In this document: positions 16,425 through 25,692 of the stretch, piece by piece
Layout of the letters: the number at the start of each line of letters is the position of its first letter
Numbering within the stretch: the stretch's first letter is position 1
Assembly: GCF_029603155.1 (NCBI RefSeq)
Contig: NZ_JAPMUA010000005.1
Span: 186,001 to 250,000 of the forward strand
Length of the DNA stretch: 64,000 nt
Source of the DNA: Galbibacter pacificus
GTDB lineage: Bacteria; Bacteroidota; Bacteroidia; Flavobacteriales; Flavobacteriaceae
Direction of reading: 5' to 3'
Position numbers and translations under genes: made by a program
The notes under the pieces: generated by a model
Database searches by the model: none
What the model saw: only the letters and a program-made list of their open reading frames with translations
Told to the model about the DNA's origin: nothing

Positions 16425-18221
16425 ATGGACAAAAAGGTCACATCGCTCGACCAGAATACCTTTAACCGTTTAAGGAAACTGTACATTATAGCACTTAGTG
16501 CCATTGCCTTGTCGGTTATTGTCAGTCAGTTGTTGGTACGCAAATATTTAAGCGATCAGCGGGACGATGCCAAGATTGTAAACATTGCGGGAAGGCAGCG
16601 TATGCTAAGCCAGAAATTAAGTAAGGAAGTGTTGCTGCTAAGCCATTCTATTTCCAAAACACAATTGGACACGCTGGAGAACACGCTTCGGTTATGGGTA
16701 AATTCACACAGGGCGTTGCAAAATGGAAGCGGACTTATGCAGCTTGAAGGGAATAATTCGGAAGTAATCAAAAGCATGTTCAACGAGCTTCAGCCTTCAT
16801 TTATAGAAATACAAAATGCCACGAACGATATCCTGCAAAAATCGAAACAAAACGGTTTTTCTTCTGAAAAAATCAGCGGTGAGATTTCCAGCATACTTTT
16901 CCACGAAAAAAATTTTTTGACCCTCATGGACCGCATTGTAAACCAATACGACCGTGAAGCCACACAAAAAGTAGAAAAATTACAGAAACTAGAATTTGTA
17001 CTGCTAATCATTACCCTTGCAATTTTACTAGCCGAATTTCTCTTGATATTCTGGCCGGCAGCCAAACGTACCAAGCAAACCATAAAGAATTTATTGCTAT
17101 CGGAAGAAAGAGCAAAGGAGATGGCCTACAATGCCGATAAATTAAGCCAGGCAAAGGAAGAGTCTGTTAAACAACTAAAGGCTTTGAGCCTTGTTATGGA
17201 GCAAACACTACTGTTTGCCCGCATCTCTACCGATGGTTATTTAATAGAACTGGGAAATAAATTCAGCAGTTTGTTTAATTACAGGAGTTTTTCGGGAAAC
17301 ACAAAATTTGCCGAAGTCATTTCAACCCATGTAAGTGAGCAAGAGCAAATAAAAAAAATTATTGAAGACCACCTACAAACGGGCTGGCAAGGGGAAATTA
17401 AGGGAACTACGGCCGGCAATGCATCTGTATGGCTGGAAATGTCGTTAATTCCGTACCACCCGGTAACCCACAAAGAAGAACTGCTTGTAATTTGTTTTGA
17501 TATTACGGAACGCAAAAAGGCGCAAATTCAAATAGAAAAACTTACAAAAGAGCGCTTCCAGGCCGAAATGGACCAACAAAAAGAGCTGTCAGCAAAAATT
17601 ATTGAAAATCAGGAACAAGAACAGAACAGAATTGCCAAAGACATACACGACGGTATAGGGCAAATGCTTACGGGACTTAAATACAACATTGAAAGTATAG
17701 ATGTTTCCAACCGGGAAAAAACGGCCGAAAAAATTTCTCACCTAAAAGAACTTACAAGCAATATTATTAAAGGCGTGCGGACGGCCACCTTTAACCTTAC
17801 CCCGCCAGAACTTACAGACCACGGCATTGTTTCGGCACTTACAAAACTTACCTTGGAGCTTTCCAAATTTACGGGAAAAGACATTGTACTTTTTAATAAA
17901 ACCAATTTTAACGATCGGTTAGATTCGCTTACAGAAATAAACATATACAGAATTACGCAAGAAGCAGTCAATAATGCCATAAAGTATGCAGAGTCTTCGC
18001 ACATCATTGTTTCGATTTCCCATAGCAATGAAGTTTTAAGTATTACCATTGACGACAACGGAAAAGGGTTCGATCCCAAAAAAAACCAGTCCCGGAAAAA
18101 TGGCGAAGGCGGCATGGGACTTACATTTATGAAAGAACGTATAAAATATATAAACGGACGCTTGTTTATTTCTTCAACACAAGGCGAAGGTACCCGGGTT
18201 ACCTTAAATGTGCCTGTTTGA
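16425..18221 (+). CDS. Nitrate/nitrite-type sensor histidine kinase (NarX-like)
   Basis: A 598-residue membrane kinase. TM1 spans about residues 19-38 and TM2 about 189-210. They bracket a periplasmic helical domain of the PilJ/NarX type beginning with a P-box-like motif (INxAGxxRM-type; N53-x-A-G-x-Q-R-M60-L-S) known in NarX/NarQ to bind nitrate. A PAS-like domain (about 255-360) and a coiled linker follow. HisKA_3 has H408 in KDIHDGIGQ, and the HATPase has DDNGKGFDP and GEGTRVTL. No CxxC cluster motif is present, unlike the oxygen sensor NreB. It lies 53 bp after the DUF4202 gene and 95 bp before the response regulator. Nitrate or nitrite sensing is strongly implied but not proven. Confidence 0.9.
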   Translation: MDKKVTSLDQNTFNRLRKLYIIALSAIALSVIVSQLLVRKYLSDQRDDAKIVNIAGRQRMLSQKLSKEVLLLSHSISKTQLDTLENTLRLWVNSHRALQNGSGLMQLEGNNSEVIKSMFNELQPSFIEIQNATNDILQKSKQNGFSSEKISGEISSILFHEKNFLTLMDRIVNQYDREATQKVEKLQKLEFVLLIITLAILLAEFLLIFWPAAKRTKQTIKNLLLSEERAKEMAYNADKLSQAKEESVKQLKALSLVMEQTLLFARISTDGYLIELGNKFSSLFNYRSFSGNTKFAEVISTHVSEQEQIKKIIEDHLQTGWQGEIKGTTAGNASVWLEMSLIPYHPVTHKEELLVICFDITERKKAQIQIEKLTKERFQAEMDQQKELSAKIIENQEQEQNRIAKDIHDGIGQMLTGLKYNIESIDVSNREKTAEKISHLKELTSNIIKGVRTATFNLTPPELTDHGIVSALTKLTLELSKFTGKDIVLFNKTNFNDRLDSLTEINIYRITQEAVNNAIKYAESSHIIVSISHSNEVLSITIDDNGKGFDPKKNQSRKNGEGGMGLTFMKERIKYINGRLFISSTQGEGTRVTLNVPV

Positions 18222-18269
18222 AACTTCAAAATGCTTATTGACAATCCCTATAAACGGATTAACCCTGGT

Positions 18270-18297
18270 TAAGTATTTTTCCGTATTTTCGTACTTA
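18270..18297 (+). promoter_or_regulatory. TAAGTA/TACTTA inverted pair before the response regulator gene
   Basis: TAAGTA (18270-18275) and TACTTA (18292-18297) are inverted half-sites 16 bp apart, 20 bp before the response regulator ATG. They match the hexamers before nirB and narK, suggesting autoregulation. Confidence 0.4.
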
Positions 18298-18316
18298 GAA
18301 AAGCTACAGGACATTC

Positions 18317-18970
18317 ATGGGCACAATCAATATTATTTTGGCAGACGACCACGTACTTGTTAGAGACGGGATAAAATCGTTATTGGAAGATGAAGAAAAC
18401 ATTCAGGTAATAGATGAAGCTTCAAACGGAAAAGAAGCACTGGAAGTTATCGCCAAAAACAAACCCGATATCTTGGTGGTCGATATTAGAATGCCCGAAA
18501 TGAATGGCATTGAAGTTGTAAAAAAGCTTAAATCTGCCCCAACCGATATAAAAGCCCTGGTTCTTTCCATGCACGATTCAGAAGAATACGTTGTACAATC
18601 CATACAGGCCGGGGCCGACGGATATCTGTTAAAAGGTGCCAGCAAAGAAGAATTCATCAAGGCCCTACATACCATTGCAGAAGGTGGCAAATATTTTGCA
18701 GGCGATGTTTCTTCTATCATCATCAATAATTTTGTTGACGGAAAACCTAAAAAGAAAGACACTACAAACACAAACGAATTTAACCTCACCAAAAGGGAAA
18801 AACAAATACTGGAACAGGTTTTAAAGGGATTGAGCAATAAAGAAATTGCCGAAGAACTAAAAATAAGCAAACGCACCGCCGAAGTACACCGTTTTAATTT
18901 AATGAAAAAACTGGATGTAAAAAACCAGATCGAGCTGGTCAACAAAGCGCAAATGCACAATCTTATATAA
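18317..18970 (+). CDS. NarL/FixJ-family response regulator
   Basis: A 217-residue two-domain regulator. The receiver domain (about residues 1-120) has acidic D10 and D11 and phospho-acceptor D56 in VVDIRMPEMNG, plus the GADGYLLKGAS lysine loop. A LuxR-type helix-turn-helix occupies about 150-212 (LTKREKQILEQVLKGLSNKEIAEELKISKRTAEVHRFNLMKKL). It directly follows the histidine kinase gene (95 bp gap), forming a NarXL-like pair inside the nitrate island. Its sites are probably the TAAGTA/TACGTA palindromes before nirB and narK. The kinase and regulator assignments are firm; the target sites are inferred. Confidence 0.93.
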   Translation: MGTINIILADDHVLVRDGIKSLLEDEENIQVIDEASNGKEALEVIAKNKPDILVVDIRMPEMNGIEVVKKLKSAPTDIKALVLSMHDSEEYVVQSIQAGADGYLLKGASKEEFIKALHTIAEGGKYFAGDVSSIIINNFVDGKPKKKDTTNTNEFNLTKREKQILEQVLKGLSNKEIAEELKISKRTAEVHRFNLMKKLDVKNQIELVNKAQMHNLI

Positions 18971-19101
18971 GGTTAAACATGCGTAATTCAACTTCGTACC
19001 CAATTACCTTCATATTTAAAAAACCACATAATAAATAGTTGATTTTTAGCATTTTTACAAAATAAACCAGCTTAATTCCTTTTTTAATAATTCTTTCTAA
19101 A

Positions 19102-19162
19102 TACTTACATAATTTGATTTAAAATTACGTATTAATACTTATTTTTAAATCAAAATTAAGTA
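19102..19162 (+). promoter_or_regulatory. narK upstream control region with TACGTA/TAAGTA sites
   Basis: TACTTA at 19102, the palindrome TACGTATTAATACTTA at 19126-19141 (6-4-6, same spacing as the perfect nirB site), and TAAGTA at 19157-19162 ending 2 bp before the narK ATG. A weak TAATTTG lies at about 19109-19115. Shared elements suggest common control with nirB. Confidence 0.55.
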
Positions 19163-19164
19163 TT

Positions 19165-20589
19165 ATGAAAACTATAGTTACAACAAAAGCTACAAAATTA
19201 AATTTAACCAATTTAAAAAGCATTCCCATAAGAACGTTCTGGATATCTGCTATTGCCTTTTTCATGTGCTTTTTTTCATGGTTTGGCATTGTGCCCTTTA
19301 TGCCAGATGTGGTAAAAGAGCTTGGCTTGTCTCCAGACCAAAAATGGAACGCGGTTATCCTAGCGGTCACTGGAACCGTGTTTGCGAGATTGCTAATTGG
19401 TAAATTATGCGATAAATATGGGCCACGGCTTTGCTACACATGGCTTTTAATATTGGGGGCCATTCCTGTAATCCTGACCGGTTTGGTGCAAACTCCTTTT
19501 CAATTTTTGGCGTGTAGGCTTTTTGTTGGCTTTATAGGTGCTTCCTTTGTTATTACGCAGGTTCATACTTCCTTGATGTTTGCTTCCAATGTAGTTGGCA
19601 CAGCCAATGCCACCTCGGCAGGATGGGGTAATCTGGGCGGGGGAGCCAATCGTTTGGGGATGCCGCTAATTGCCGCGGCCGTAATAAGTTTTGGCGTTGC
19701 CGAAACCGATGCCTGGCGCTATGCAATGGTTATTGCAGGAAGCATTTGTTTTTTAATGGGCATTGTATACTATTTTTTTACGCAAGACACTCCCGAAGGG
19801 AATTTTAAAGAGTTGAAAGAAAAAGGAAAAAAAATACCGAATGCCAAAAAAGATGAAGTAGGCTTTCTGGAGGCCATTAAAGATTACAGGGTCTGGATTT
19901 TATTTATAGTTTATGCAGCGTGTTTTGGAATAGAATTAACCGTATATGGCACCATGGACGACTATTTGCAAAACACTTTTAGGCTGGAAAGGATTACCGC
20001 CGGGAACATTGTGCTATCGTTTGCTCTAATGAATATTTTTGCCCGGACTTTAGGCGGCTTTTTTGGCGACAGGTTTGGCAACAAAAAAGGCCTGCGTGGC
20101 AGGGTTTTGTTCTTGGCCATAATATTGGCGGTAGAAGGTATCATGCTTTCCGTGTTTTCTACCATTACCAGTTTAACATTGGGCATTTTCTTCCTCGTAG
20201 CATTTAGCCTGAGTGTACAAATGGCCGAAGGGGCTACATTTTCTGTTGTACCATTTATAAACAAAAGGGCCATTGGTTCTATTTCGGGTATTGTTGGTGC
20301 CGGTGGGAATGTAGGTGCCTTTCTGGCCGCTATTTTACTGAAGTCAAAATCGGCTATTGCCGAAAAAATAGCCATTGCCGAAAGTCAGGGACTAAGCAAT
20401 GACCTTATTAAAACAGCTCAAGCTGAAGCTGCTGCAAATGCCGTATCAAGTGGATACCTAATTATTGGTTTTCTTGTAATTGTAACAGGCATAACGGCCC
20501 TAGCAATTAGATTTTCTGTTCAAGACGAAAAAGTTGCACGCATGGAAACACAACAGCCATCTGGAAAACTCAGCCCTGCAAATGGTTAA
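19165..20589 (+). CDS. narK: Nitrate/nitrite transporter, NNP family
   Basis: A 474-residue MFS transporter with about twelve hydrophobic segments. The nitrate-signature region (GWGNLGGGANRLGMPLI) follows TM5, and the typical MFS loop motif (GKLCDKYGPRL) lies between TM2 and TM3. A second GRxxD-like loop (GGFFGDRFGNKKGLRGR) lies between TM8 and TM9. These mark the NNP (NarK/NasA) family that moves nitrate in or nitrite out across the inner membrane. It is encoded between the NarL-like regulator and the nitrate reductase. Assimilatory context points to nitrate import. The 127-bp gap to the reductase gene holds no obvious promoter, so they may be co-transcribed. Confidence 0.94.
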   Translation: MKTIVTTKATKLNLTNLKSIPIRTFWISAIAFFMCFFSWFGIVPFMPDVVKELGLSPDQKWNAVILAVTGTVFARLLIGKLCDKYGPRLCYTWLLILGAIPVILTGLVQTPFQFLACRLFVGFIGASFVITQVHTSLMFASNVVGTANATSAGWGNLGGGANRLGMPLIAAAVISFGVAETDAWRYAMVIAGSICFLMGIVYYFFTQDTPEGNFKELKEKGKKIPNAKKDEVGFLEAIKDYRVWILFIVYAACFGIELTVYGTMDDYLQNTFRLERITAGNIVLSFALMNIFARTLGGFFGDRFGNKKGLRGRVLFLAIILAVEGIMLSVFSTITSLTLGIFFLVAFSLSVQMAEGATFSVVPFINKRAIGSISGIVGAGGNVGAFLAAILLKSKSAIAEKIAIAESQGLSNDLIKTAQAEAAANAVSSGYLIIGFLVIVTGITALAIRFSVQDEKVARMETQQPSGKLSPANG

Positions 20590-20716
20590 TCATTAAGGAT
20601 TAAAATTATGAATCTAAAAATAGTTGGCTGCTAAAATTATTGTATTCATAATAATGGGGAAGCCCTGTTTCATTTTAAAATTAAAATATGCAAATTAGTT
20701 TAAAATCGGTGATAGA

Positions 20717-23700
20717 ATGATGACAGAAGAAGTAAAAACAACTTGTTCGTACTGTGGTGTTGGTTGTGGCATAATTGTAAAAAAAGATGCCCAAAACAGG
20801 ATAACGGTCGAAGGCGATAAAGACCATCCCGTAAACAGGGGGATGTTGTGTTCTAAAGGAATGAACCTTCATTATGTTGCCAATGATATCTCTGATAGGA
20901 TTATGTACCCCGAAATGCGTTGGAGCAAATCGCATCCACGGGAACGTGTTTCGTGGAAAAATGCCATGGAAAGGGCGGTTTCGGTTTTTAAATCGATTAT
21001 AAAGAAACACGGCCCGGACAGTGTAGGTTTTTATGTCTCTGGCCAGTGTTTAACAGAAGAATATTACATTGCCAATAAGCTCACCAAAGGTTTTATAGGA
21101 ACCAACAACATCGATACCAATTCTAGGCTATGCATGAGCTCGGCAGTTGTTGGTTATAAAAAGACTTTTGGCGAAGATTCGGTACCCATTGCTTACGACG
21201 ACATAGAATTGGCCGATTGCTTTTTAATTGCAGGAGCAAATCCCGCTTGGTGCCACCCTATTCTCTTTAGAAGGATAGAACAGCATAAAGAGAAAAACCC
21301 CGAAGTGAAAATTATTGTCGTGGACCCGCGAAAAACCGATTCTGCTAATTTTGCCGACCTTCATTTGCAAATAATCCCCGGTACAGATATTGTGCTGTAC
21401 AATGCCATTGGAAGGCGTTTATTGGAACGCGGACTTATTGATTACAATTTCATAAAAGAACACACCGAAAACTATCAAAAATACAAAGAGCAAATACTGT
21501 CCCTTTCCCTAAAAAAAGCCTCAAAAATATGTGGTGTCCCAGAAAACGATATTAAAAAAGCCGCCGACATGATTGGGCTTTCCAATGGCTACATAAGCAT
21601 GTGGGCAATGGGGCTAAACCAAAGCGTAATTGGTACCGATAAAAATTTTGCACTGCTCAATTTGTCCCTCATTACTGGGCAAGTTGGCAAACCCGGTTCG
21701 GGTCCATTTTCGCTTACCGGACAACCCAACGCCATGGGAGGCCGCGAAGTTGGCGGAATGGCAAATTTATTGGCGGTTCATAAAAACCTTTTCAATGAAA
21801 CCCACCGTAAAGAAGTAGCTCAATTTTGGGGCGTAAACAGTATTTCGGGGAAAGTCGGTTATACAGCTACCGAAATGTTTGATGCGCTCGAAAAAGGAAA
21901 ATTAAAAGCCATATGGGTTGTATGTACCAACCCAATGGTGAGCATGCCCAATGCCAGAAAAATTGAAAAAGCCTTGAAAAACGCCAAATTTGTGATTGTT
22001 CAGGATATTTCGCATGCTTCAGATACTTCTAAAATGGCCGATTTATTGCTCCCCGCTGCCGGGTGGCTTGAAAAAGATGGTACCATGACCAACTCTGAAC
22101 GCCGGATTTCATACCTTCCTAAAGCACTGAATGCCCCAGGTGAAGCCAGGCCCGATGTTGAAATATTATGCGATTTTGCTTCAAAAATGGGCTATCGGGG
22201 CTTTAATTATAATTCAACAGAAGAAATTTACAGGGAATATTGTTCCATGACCAAAGGAACAAACATCGACATTTCCTTTTTAAATTACGACCGACTTAAA
22301 AACGAAGGCACAATACAATGGCCGGTATCAGAATATAGGCACAAAGGAACCCAGCGCCTTTTTGAAGACCGGAAATTTTACACGCCAACGCAAAAAGCAA
22401 TTTTCAATGTTCCATACAGCACAGAAAATGCATCTATTCCAACCGATGCAATGCATCCGTTAATTTTAACAACCGGAAGAATCAGGGATCAATGGCACAC
22501 CATGACAAAGACAGGCAAGGTATCCCGCTTGCATACGCATTACCCCAGCCCAGTAATAGAAATAAACCCCGTAGATGCCTATTTGTACCATATAAAAAAT
22601 GGCGACATTACCGAAGTTAAAAGTAGAATGGGTACGGTACGGCTTCGAGCAAAAGTTACCGACAGTGTTCGTGAGGGCGTTATTTTTATCCCGATGCATT
22701 GGGGAAAAGTATTAAAAAGCGACCTTAACCGGGCAAACAACCTTACCAATACCATTGTTGACCCACAATCTAAAGAACCCGATTTTAAATTTACGGTCGT
22801 TTCGGTGTCAAAATATAAAAAAGAGAAAGAAAAAATTATAATTGTTGGCGCAGGTGCCGCCGCGTTCAGGTTTGTTCAAAATTACCGGGACCATAACCCA
22901 CTGGATGAAATTGATGTCTTTTCAGAAGAAGAAAATCCGTTTTACAACCGTGTGCTTTTACCGGAATATGTTACCGAAGAACTTACTTGGGAACAGCTTC
23001 AAAAAATGAAGGAAAACGAGCTGAAGAAACTCAAAATAGCCATTCATGGCGGAATTTCCATCACACAAATCAACAGGGAGCAAAAAACCGTTACGGACGC
23101 ACATGGAAATTTATACAGCTACGACCGCTTGATATTGGCTACCGGAAGCCGGGCCTTTGTTCCAAACGATGTACAATTAAACCTGCCGGGCAGGTATACG
23201 CTTAGGAGCAAAGAAAATGCCGACCAATTTAAACTTCATCTGGACAAAATTAAACTCCCAACAAAAGAAAAACATGTGGTTATTGTTGGGGGCGGACTTC
23301 TAGGATTGGAGCTTGCCGCAGCTCTTAAGCACCAAGGCATGAAAATTACCATTATTCAACGTTCCTCAAGACTTATGGAGCGCCAGCTGGATAAAACTTC
23401 CAGTAAATTACTTGCCATGGACGTCCAGGAAAGAGGCGTACAGATTTATTTTGACAATGAGGTTAGCACTGTTTTTGACGATGAAGAATCTGGCGACCTT
23501 TTTATAACGCTTAAAAGTGGTAAAAGCTTTAATGCACATGCCATTGTGTATGCCATTGGTACACGGCCGAACATAGAAATTGCCAAAAAATCTGGAATAA
23601 ACTGTGGAAGAGGCATCAAAATAAACCAACATTTGCAAACTTCAGATGCATCGATATTTGCAATTGGCGAAATTGCGCAGTTTAACAATCAACTGTTCGG

Positions 23701-24238
23701 AATTACTTCCGCAGCGGAAGAACAAGCCAATATTTTATCAAATTTTATCGCCGGAGATATCAGCAGTTCATACAAAGGTTCTGTGTTGATGAACATCCTT
23801 AAGTTTAACGACCTCAACCTGTGCAGTATAGGAGACCTTAACATTCCCGAAAACGATAGCAGTTATGAAGAAGTTATATTCATGGACGTAAGCAAGCGCT
23901 ATTATAAAAAATGTATTGTAAAAGACGATTTACTGGTAGGGGCCATCCTTATGGGCGATAAAAACGAATTTGCCGAGTTTAAGGAGATGATCGAAAACAA
24001 AACAGAACTTTCGCACAAAAGGGACACCCTGCTCCGCGGAAGCGGAAATACAAAACCCGTAAAAGGAAAATTAATATGCTCGTGCAGCCAAGTGGGCACC
24101 GGAAATATAGAGGAGGCCATTTCCAGCGGATGTACCGACTTTACAGCCTTATGCAAACAAACCGGTGCAGGCCTGGGTTGCGGAAGTTGTAAGACTGAAG
24201 TAAGGGAACTCCTAAAAAACAGTGCCGTACTCACGTAA
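20717..24238 (+). CDS. Assimilatory nitrate reductase fused to FAD/NAD and [2Fe-2S] modules
   Basis: A 1173-residue multidomain enzyme. The N-terminal half is a molybdopterin oxidoreductase with a [4Fe-4S] site (C10, C13, C17, C45) and the molybdopterin core (YVSGQCLTEEYYIANKL, LTGQPNAMGGREVGGMANLL). At about residues 705-1090 there is a FAD domain (IIIVGAGAAAFRFV) and an NAD domain (VVIVGGGLLGLELAAAL) like the NasB/NirB reductase module. The C-terminus is a BFD-type [2Fe-2S] domain (C1121, C1123, C1155, C1158). In Bacillus and Klebsiella these functions sit on separate proteins, so here one chain can take electrons from NAD(P)H to nitrate. The gene for a rubredoxin-tailed protein starts 12 bp after it. 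A start at the second Met (20720) is equally possible. Confidence 0.94.
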   Translation: MMTEEVKTTCSYCGVGCGIIVKKDAQNRITVEGDKDHPVNRGMLCSKGMNLHYVANDISDRIMYPEMRWSKSHPRERVSWKNAMERAVSVFKSIIKKHGPDSVGFYVSGQCLTEEYYIANKLTKGFIGTNNIDTNSRLCMSSAVVGYKKTFGEDSVPIAYDDIELADCFLIAGANPAWCHPILFRRIEQHKEKNPEVKIIVVDPRKTDSANFADLHLQIIPGTDIVLYNAIGRRLLERGLIDYNFIKEHTENYQKYKEQILSLSLKKASKICGVPENDIKKAADMIGLSNGYISMWAMGLNQSVIGTDKNFALLNLSLITGQVGKPGSGPFSLTGQPNAMGGREVGGMANLLAVHKNLFNETHRKEVAQFWGVNSISGKVGYTATEMFDALEKGKLKAIWVVCTNPMVSMPNARKIEKALKNAKFVIVQDISHASDTSKMADLLLPAAGWLEKDGTMTNSERRISYLPKALNAPGEARPDVEILCDFASKMGYRGFNYNSTEEIYREYCSMTKGTNIDISFLNYDRLKNEGTIQWPVSEYRHKGTQRLFEDRKFYTPTQKAIFNVPYSTENASIPTDAMHPLILTTGRIRDQWHTMTKTGKVSRLHTHYPSPVIEINPVDAYLYHIKNGDITEVKSRMGTVRLRAKVTDSVREGVIFIPMHWGKVLKSDLNRANNLTNTIVDPQSKEPDFKFTVVSVSKYKKEKEKIIIVGAGAAAFRFVQNYRDHNPLDEIDVFSEEENPFYNRVLLPEYVTEELTWEQLQKMKENELKKLKIAIHGGISITQINREQKTVTDAHGNLYSYDRLILATGSRAFVPNDVQLNLPGRYTLRSKENADQFKLHLDKIKLPTKEKHVVIVGGGLLGLELAAALKHQGMKITIIQRSSRLMERQLDKTSSKLLAMDVQERGVQIYFDNEVSTVFDDEESGDLFITLKSGKSFNAHAIVYAIGTRPNIEIAKKSGINCGRGIKINQHLQTSDASIFAIGEIAQFNNQLFGITSAAEEQANILSNFIAGDISSSYKGSVLMNILKFNDLNLCSIGDLNIPENDSSYEEVIFMDVSKRYYKKCIVKDDLLVGAILMGDKNEFAEFKEMIENKTELSHKRDTLLRGSGNTKPVKGKLICSCSQVGTGNIEEAISSGCTDFTALCKQTGAGLGCGSCKTEVRELLKNSAVLT

Positions 24239-24249
24239 AAAACAAAACA

Positions 24250-25692
24250 ATGAGAAAAGAATTGTACCGCTTAATTATAAAAGGAGGCGTTTTATCTCCC
24301 GGCGAGCTTAAAAACATAGTAACCTGCGCCGAAAATTCGGGCCTAAAAAGTATTTCTTTTGGCTCCCGGCAGGACATTCTTTTCAACAAAGAGATTAAAC
24401 GGGAACAGCTCGATAATTTTAACGACCTGGAATGGATTGCGCCCAATGCTAAAGGTACAGAGAACATTATGTGCTCTTATATTTCTGCCGATATTTTCCC
24501 AAATACCAGTTGGTTGACGGGAGACCGCTATTTGTATATCTTAGAACAATTTAGGCATCAACCATTATTAAAAATCAACATTGCCGACCCCAAACAAAGG
24601 CTCGTTCCACTTTATACCGGACATTTAAACTTTATTGCTTCCCCGCACGAAGATTATTGGTATTTGTACATAAGGCTCCCGCAATGGGAAAAAACGGCCA
24701 TGTACCCGGTATTGATCTATAGTTGGGATATTGCTAAGGTGTCGGTTGTCATTGAGGCGTTCCTGCAAGAAGAACCCGAAAATGTTTCAACGGTATTCGA
24801 GCTGGTAAACGATGCCGTGGATGCTAACAACAGAAATATAGACACTCCCTTGCATGTACCTTTTCACCCTTTTCCTTATTATGAAGGAATGAACAGGATG
24901 GGCACCGACAAATATTGGCTGGGACTTTATTGGAGAAACAATAAATATGACCTAGATTTTTTAAAATCCATGTGCGATCTGTGTGCCGAATGCAAAATAG
25001 GTAAAATAGGCATTACGCCATGGAAATCTTTTATCATTAAAGGAATCCAGACAGAGTTTAAATTAAAATGGGAAAAATTTTTAGGAAAAAGAGGCATCAA
25101 TGTCCGCCATTCCATGTTGGAACTAAACTGGCATTTGCCCGTTGCCAATAAAGAAGCTTTGAAACTTAAAAGATACCTGGTCTCCAATTTCGATCAAAAC
25201 GACATCAGTACTTACGGGCTTACCTTTGGAATTACCGATTATACCCGTAAAGCCTATTATTTTACCTCTATTGTAATTGAAAAGAACAAACAGCCCGAAA
25301 TTTCGGTCGATTTTAAAATACGCGATACCTATAACCTACTTTATGCCAAAAACTTCGACCCAAATACAATGGAATACCTAATCCATGTGCAGGATGTAGA
25401 TAAAGTGGAACTCCCCGGCCTGTTAATTGAACTTAGCAAAATGTATTTTGATGTTTTAGGTGAAGGACAAGACACCCCCAATAAAAAAACAGAAAAAAAA
25501 GATACCGTTGAAGCAGAAGTATACCAATGTACGCAGTGCCTAACCATTTACGACCCAGAGTATGGCGACATAACACAAAATATCGATCGGCAAACCCCAT
25601 TCAACGAACTGCCCGAAACCTATTGCTGTTCCCTATGCGAAGCTCATAAAAGTGCCTTCGCCAAAAAAGTATTGGTAAAAGAATTGGAATGA
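24250..25692 (+). CDS. Rubredoxin-tailed protein with a siroheme-reductase-like body
   Basis: A 480-residue protein of two parts. Residues about 1-390 resemble the nitrite/sulfite reductase (ferredoxin-like) half-domain pair (LIIKGGVLSPGELKNIV, GKIGITPWKSFIIKGI) but lack the C-x5-C and C-x3-C siroheme-cluster ligands. The only Cys group is C242-x2-C245-x2-C248 (CDLCAEC). The C-terminal 50 residues are a rubredoxin domain with C427-x2-C430 and C460-x2-C463 around a single iron. The gene lies 12 bp after the nitrate reductase and ends the island. An electron carrier or adaptor between a donor and nitrate or nitrite reduction is inferred. The reaction, if any, is unknown. Confidence 0.8.
   Translation: MRKELYRLIIKGGVLSPGELKNIVTCAENSGLKSISFGSRQDILFNKEIKREQLDNFNDLEWIAPNAKGTENIMCSYISADIFPNTSWLTGDRYLYILEQFRHQPLLKINIADPKQRLVPLYTGHLNFIASPHEDYWYLYIRLPQWEKTAMYPVLIYSWDIAKVSVVIEAFLQEEPENVSTVFELVNDAVDANNRNIDTPLHVPFHPFPYYEGMNRMGTDKYWLGLYWRNNKYDLDFLKSMCDLCAECKIGKIGITPWKSFIIKGIQTEFKLKWEKFLGKRGINVRHSMLELNWHLPVANKEALKLKRYLVSNFDQNDISTYGLTFGITDYTRKAYYFTSIVIEKNKQPEISVDFKIRDTYNLLYAKNFDPNTMEYLIHVQDVDKVELPGLLIELSKMYFDVLGEGQDTPNKKTEKKDTVEAEVYQCTQCLTIYDPEYGDITQNIDRQTPFNELPETYCCSLCEAHKSAFAKKVLVKELE

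Noticed and set aside
17738..18960. Long antisense frames opposite the sensor kinase (168 aa) and response regulator (185 aa)
   Set aside because: They are mirror frames of well-supported genes, are Ser/Ile-rich without family motifs, and have no promoter or ribosome signal.
20717..24238. Reductase called as respiratory NarG or periplasmic NapA
   Set aside because: No Tat signal and no NarHJI or NapB partners. The C-terminal FAD/NAD and BFD modules fit the assimilatory type.
24250..25692. Rubredoxin-tailed protein called as a second nitrite reductase
   Set aside because: The siroheme/[4Fe-4S] cysteine motifs needed for catalysis are absent.
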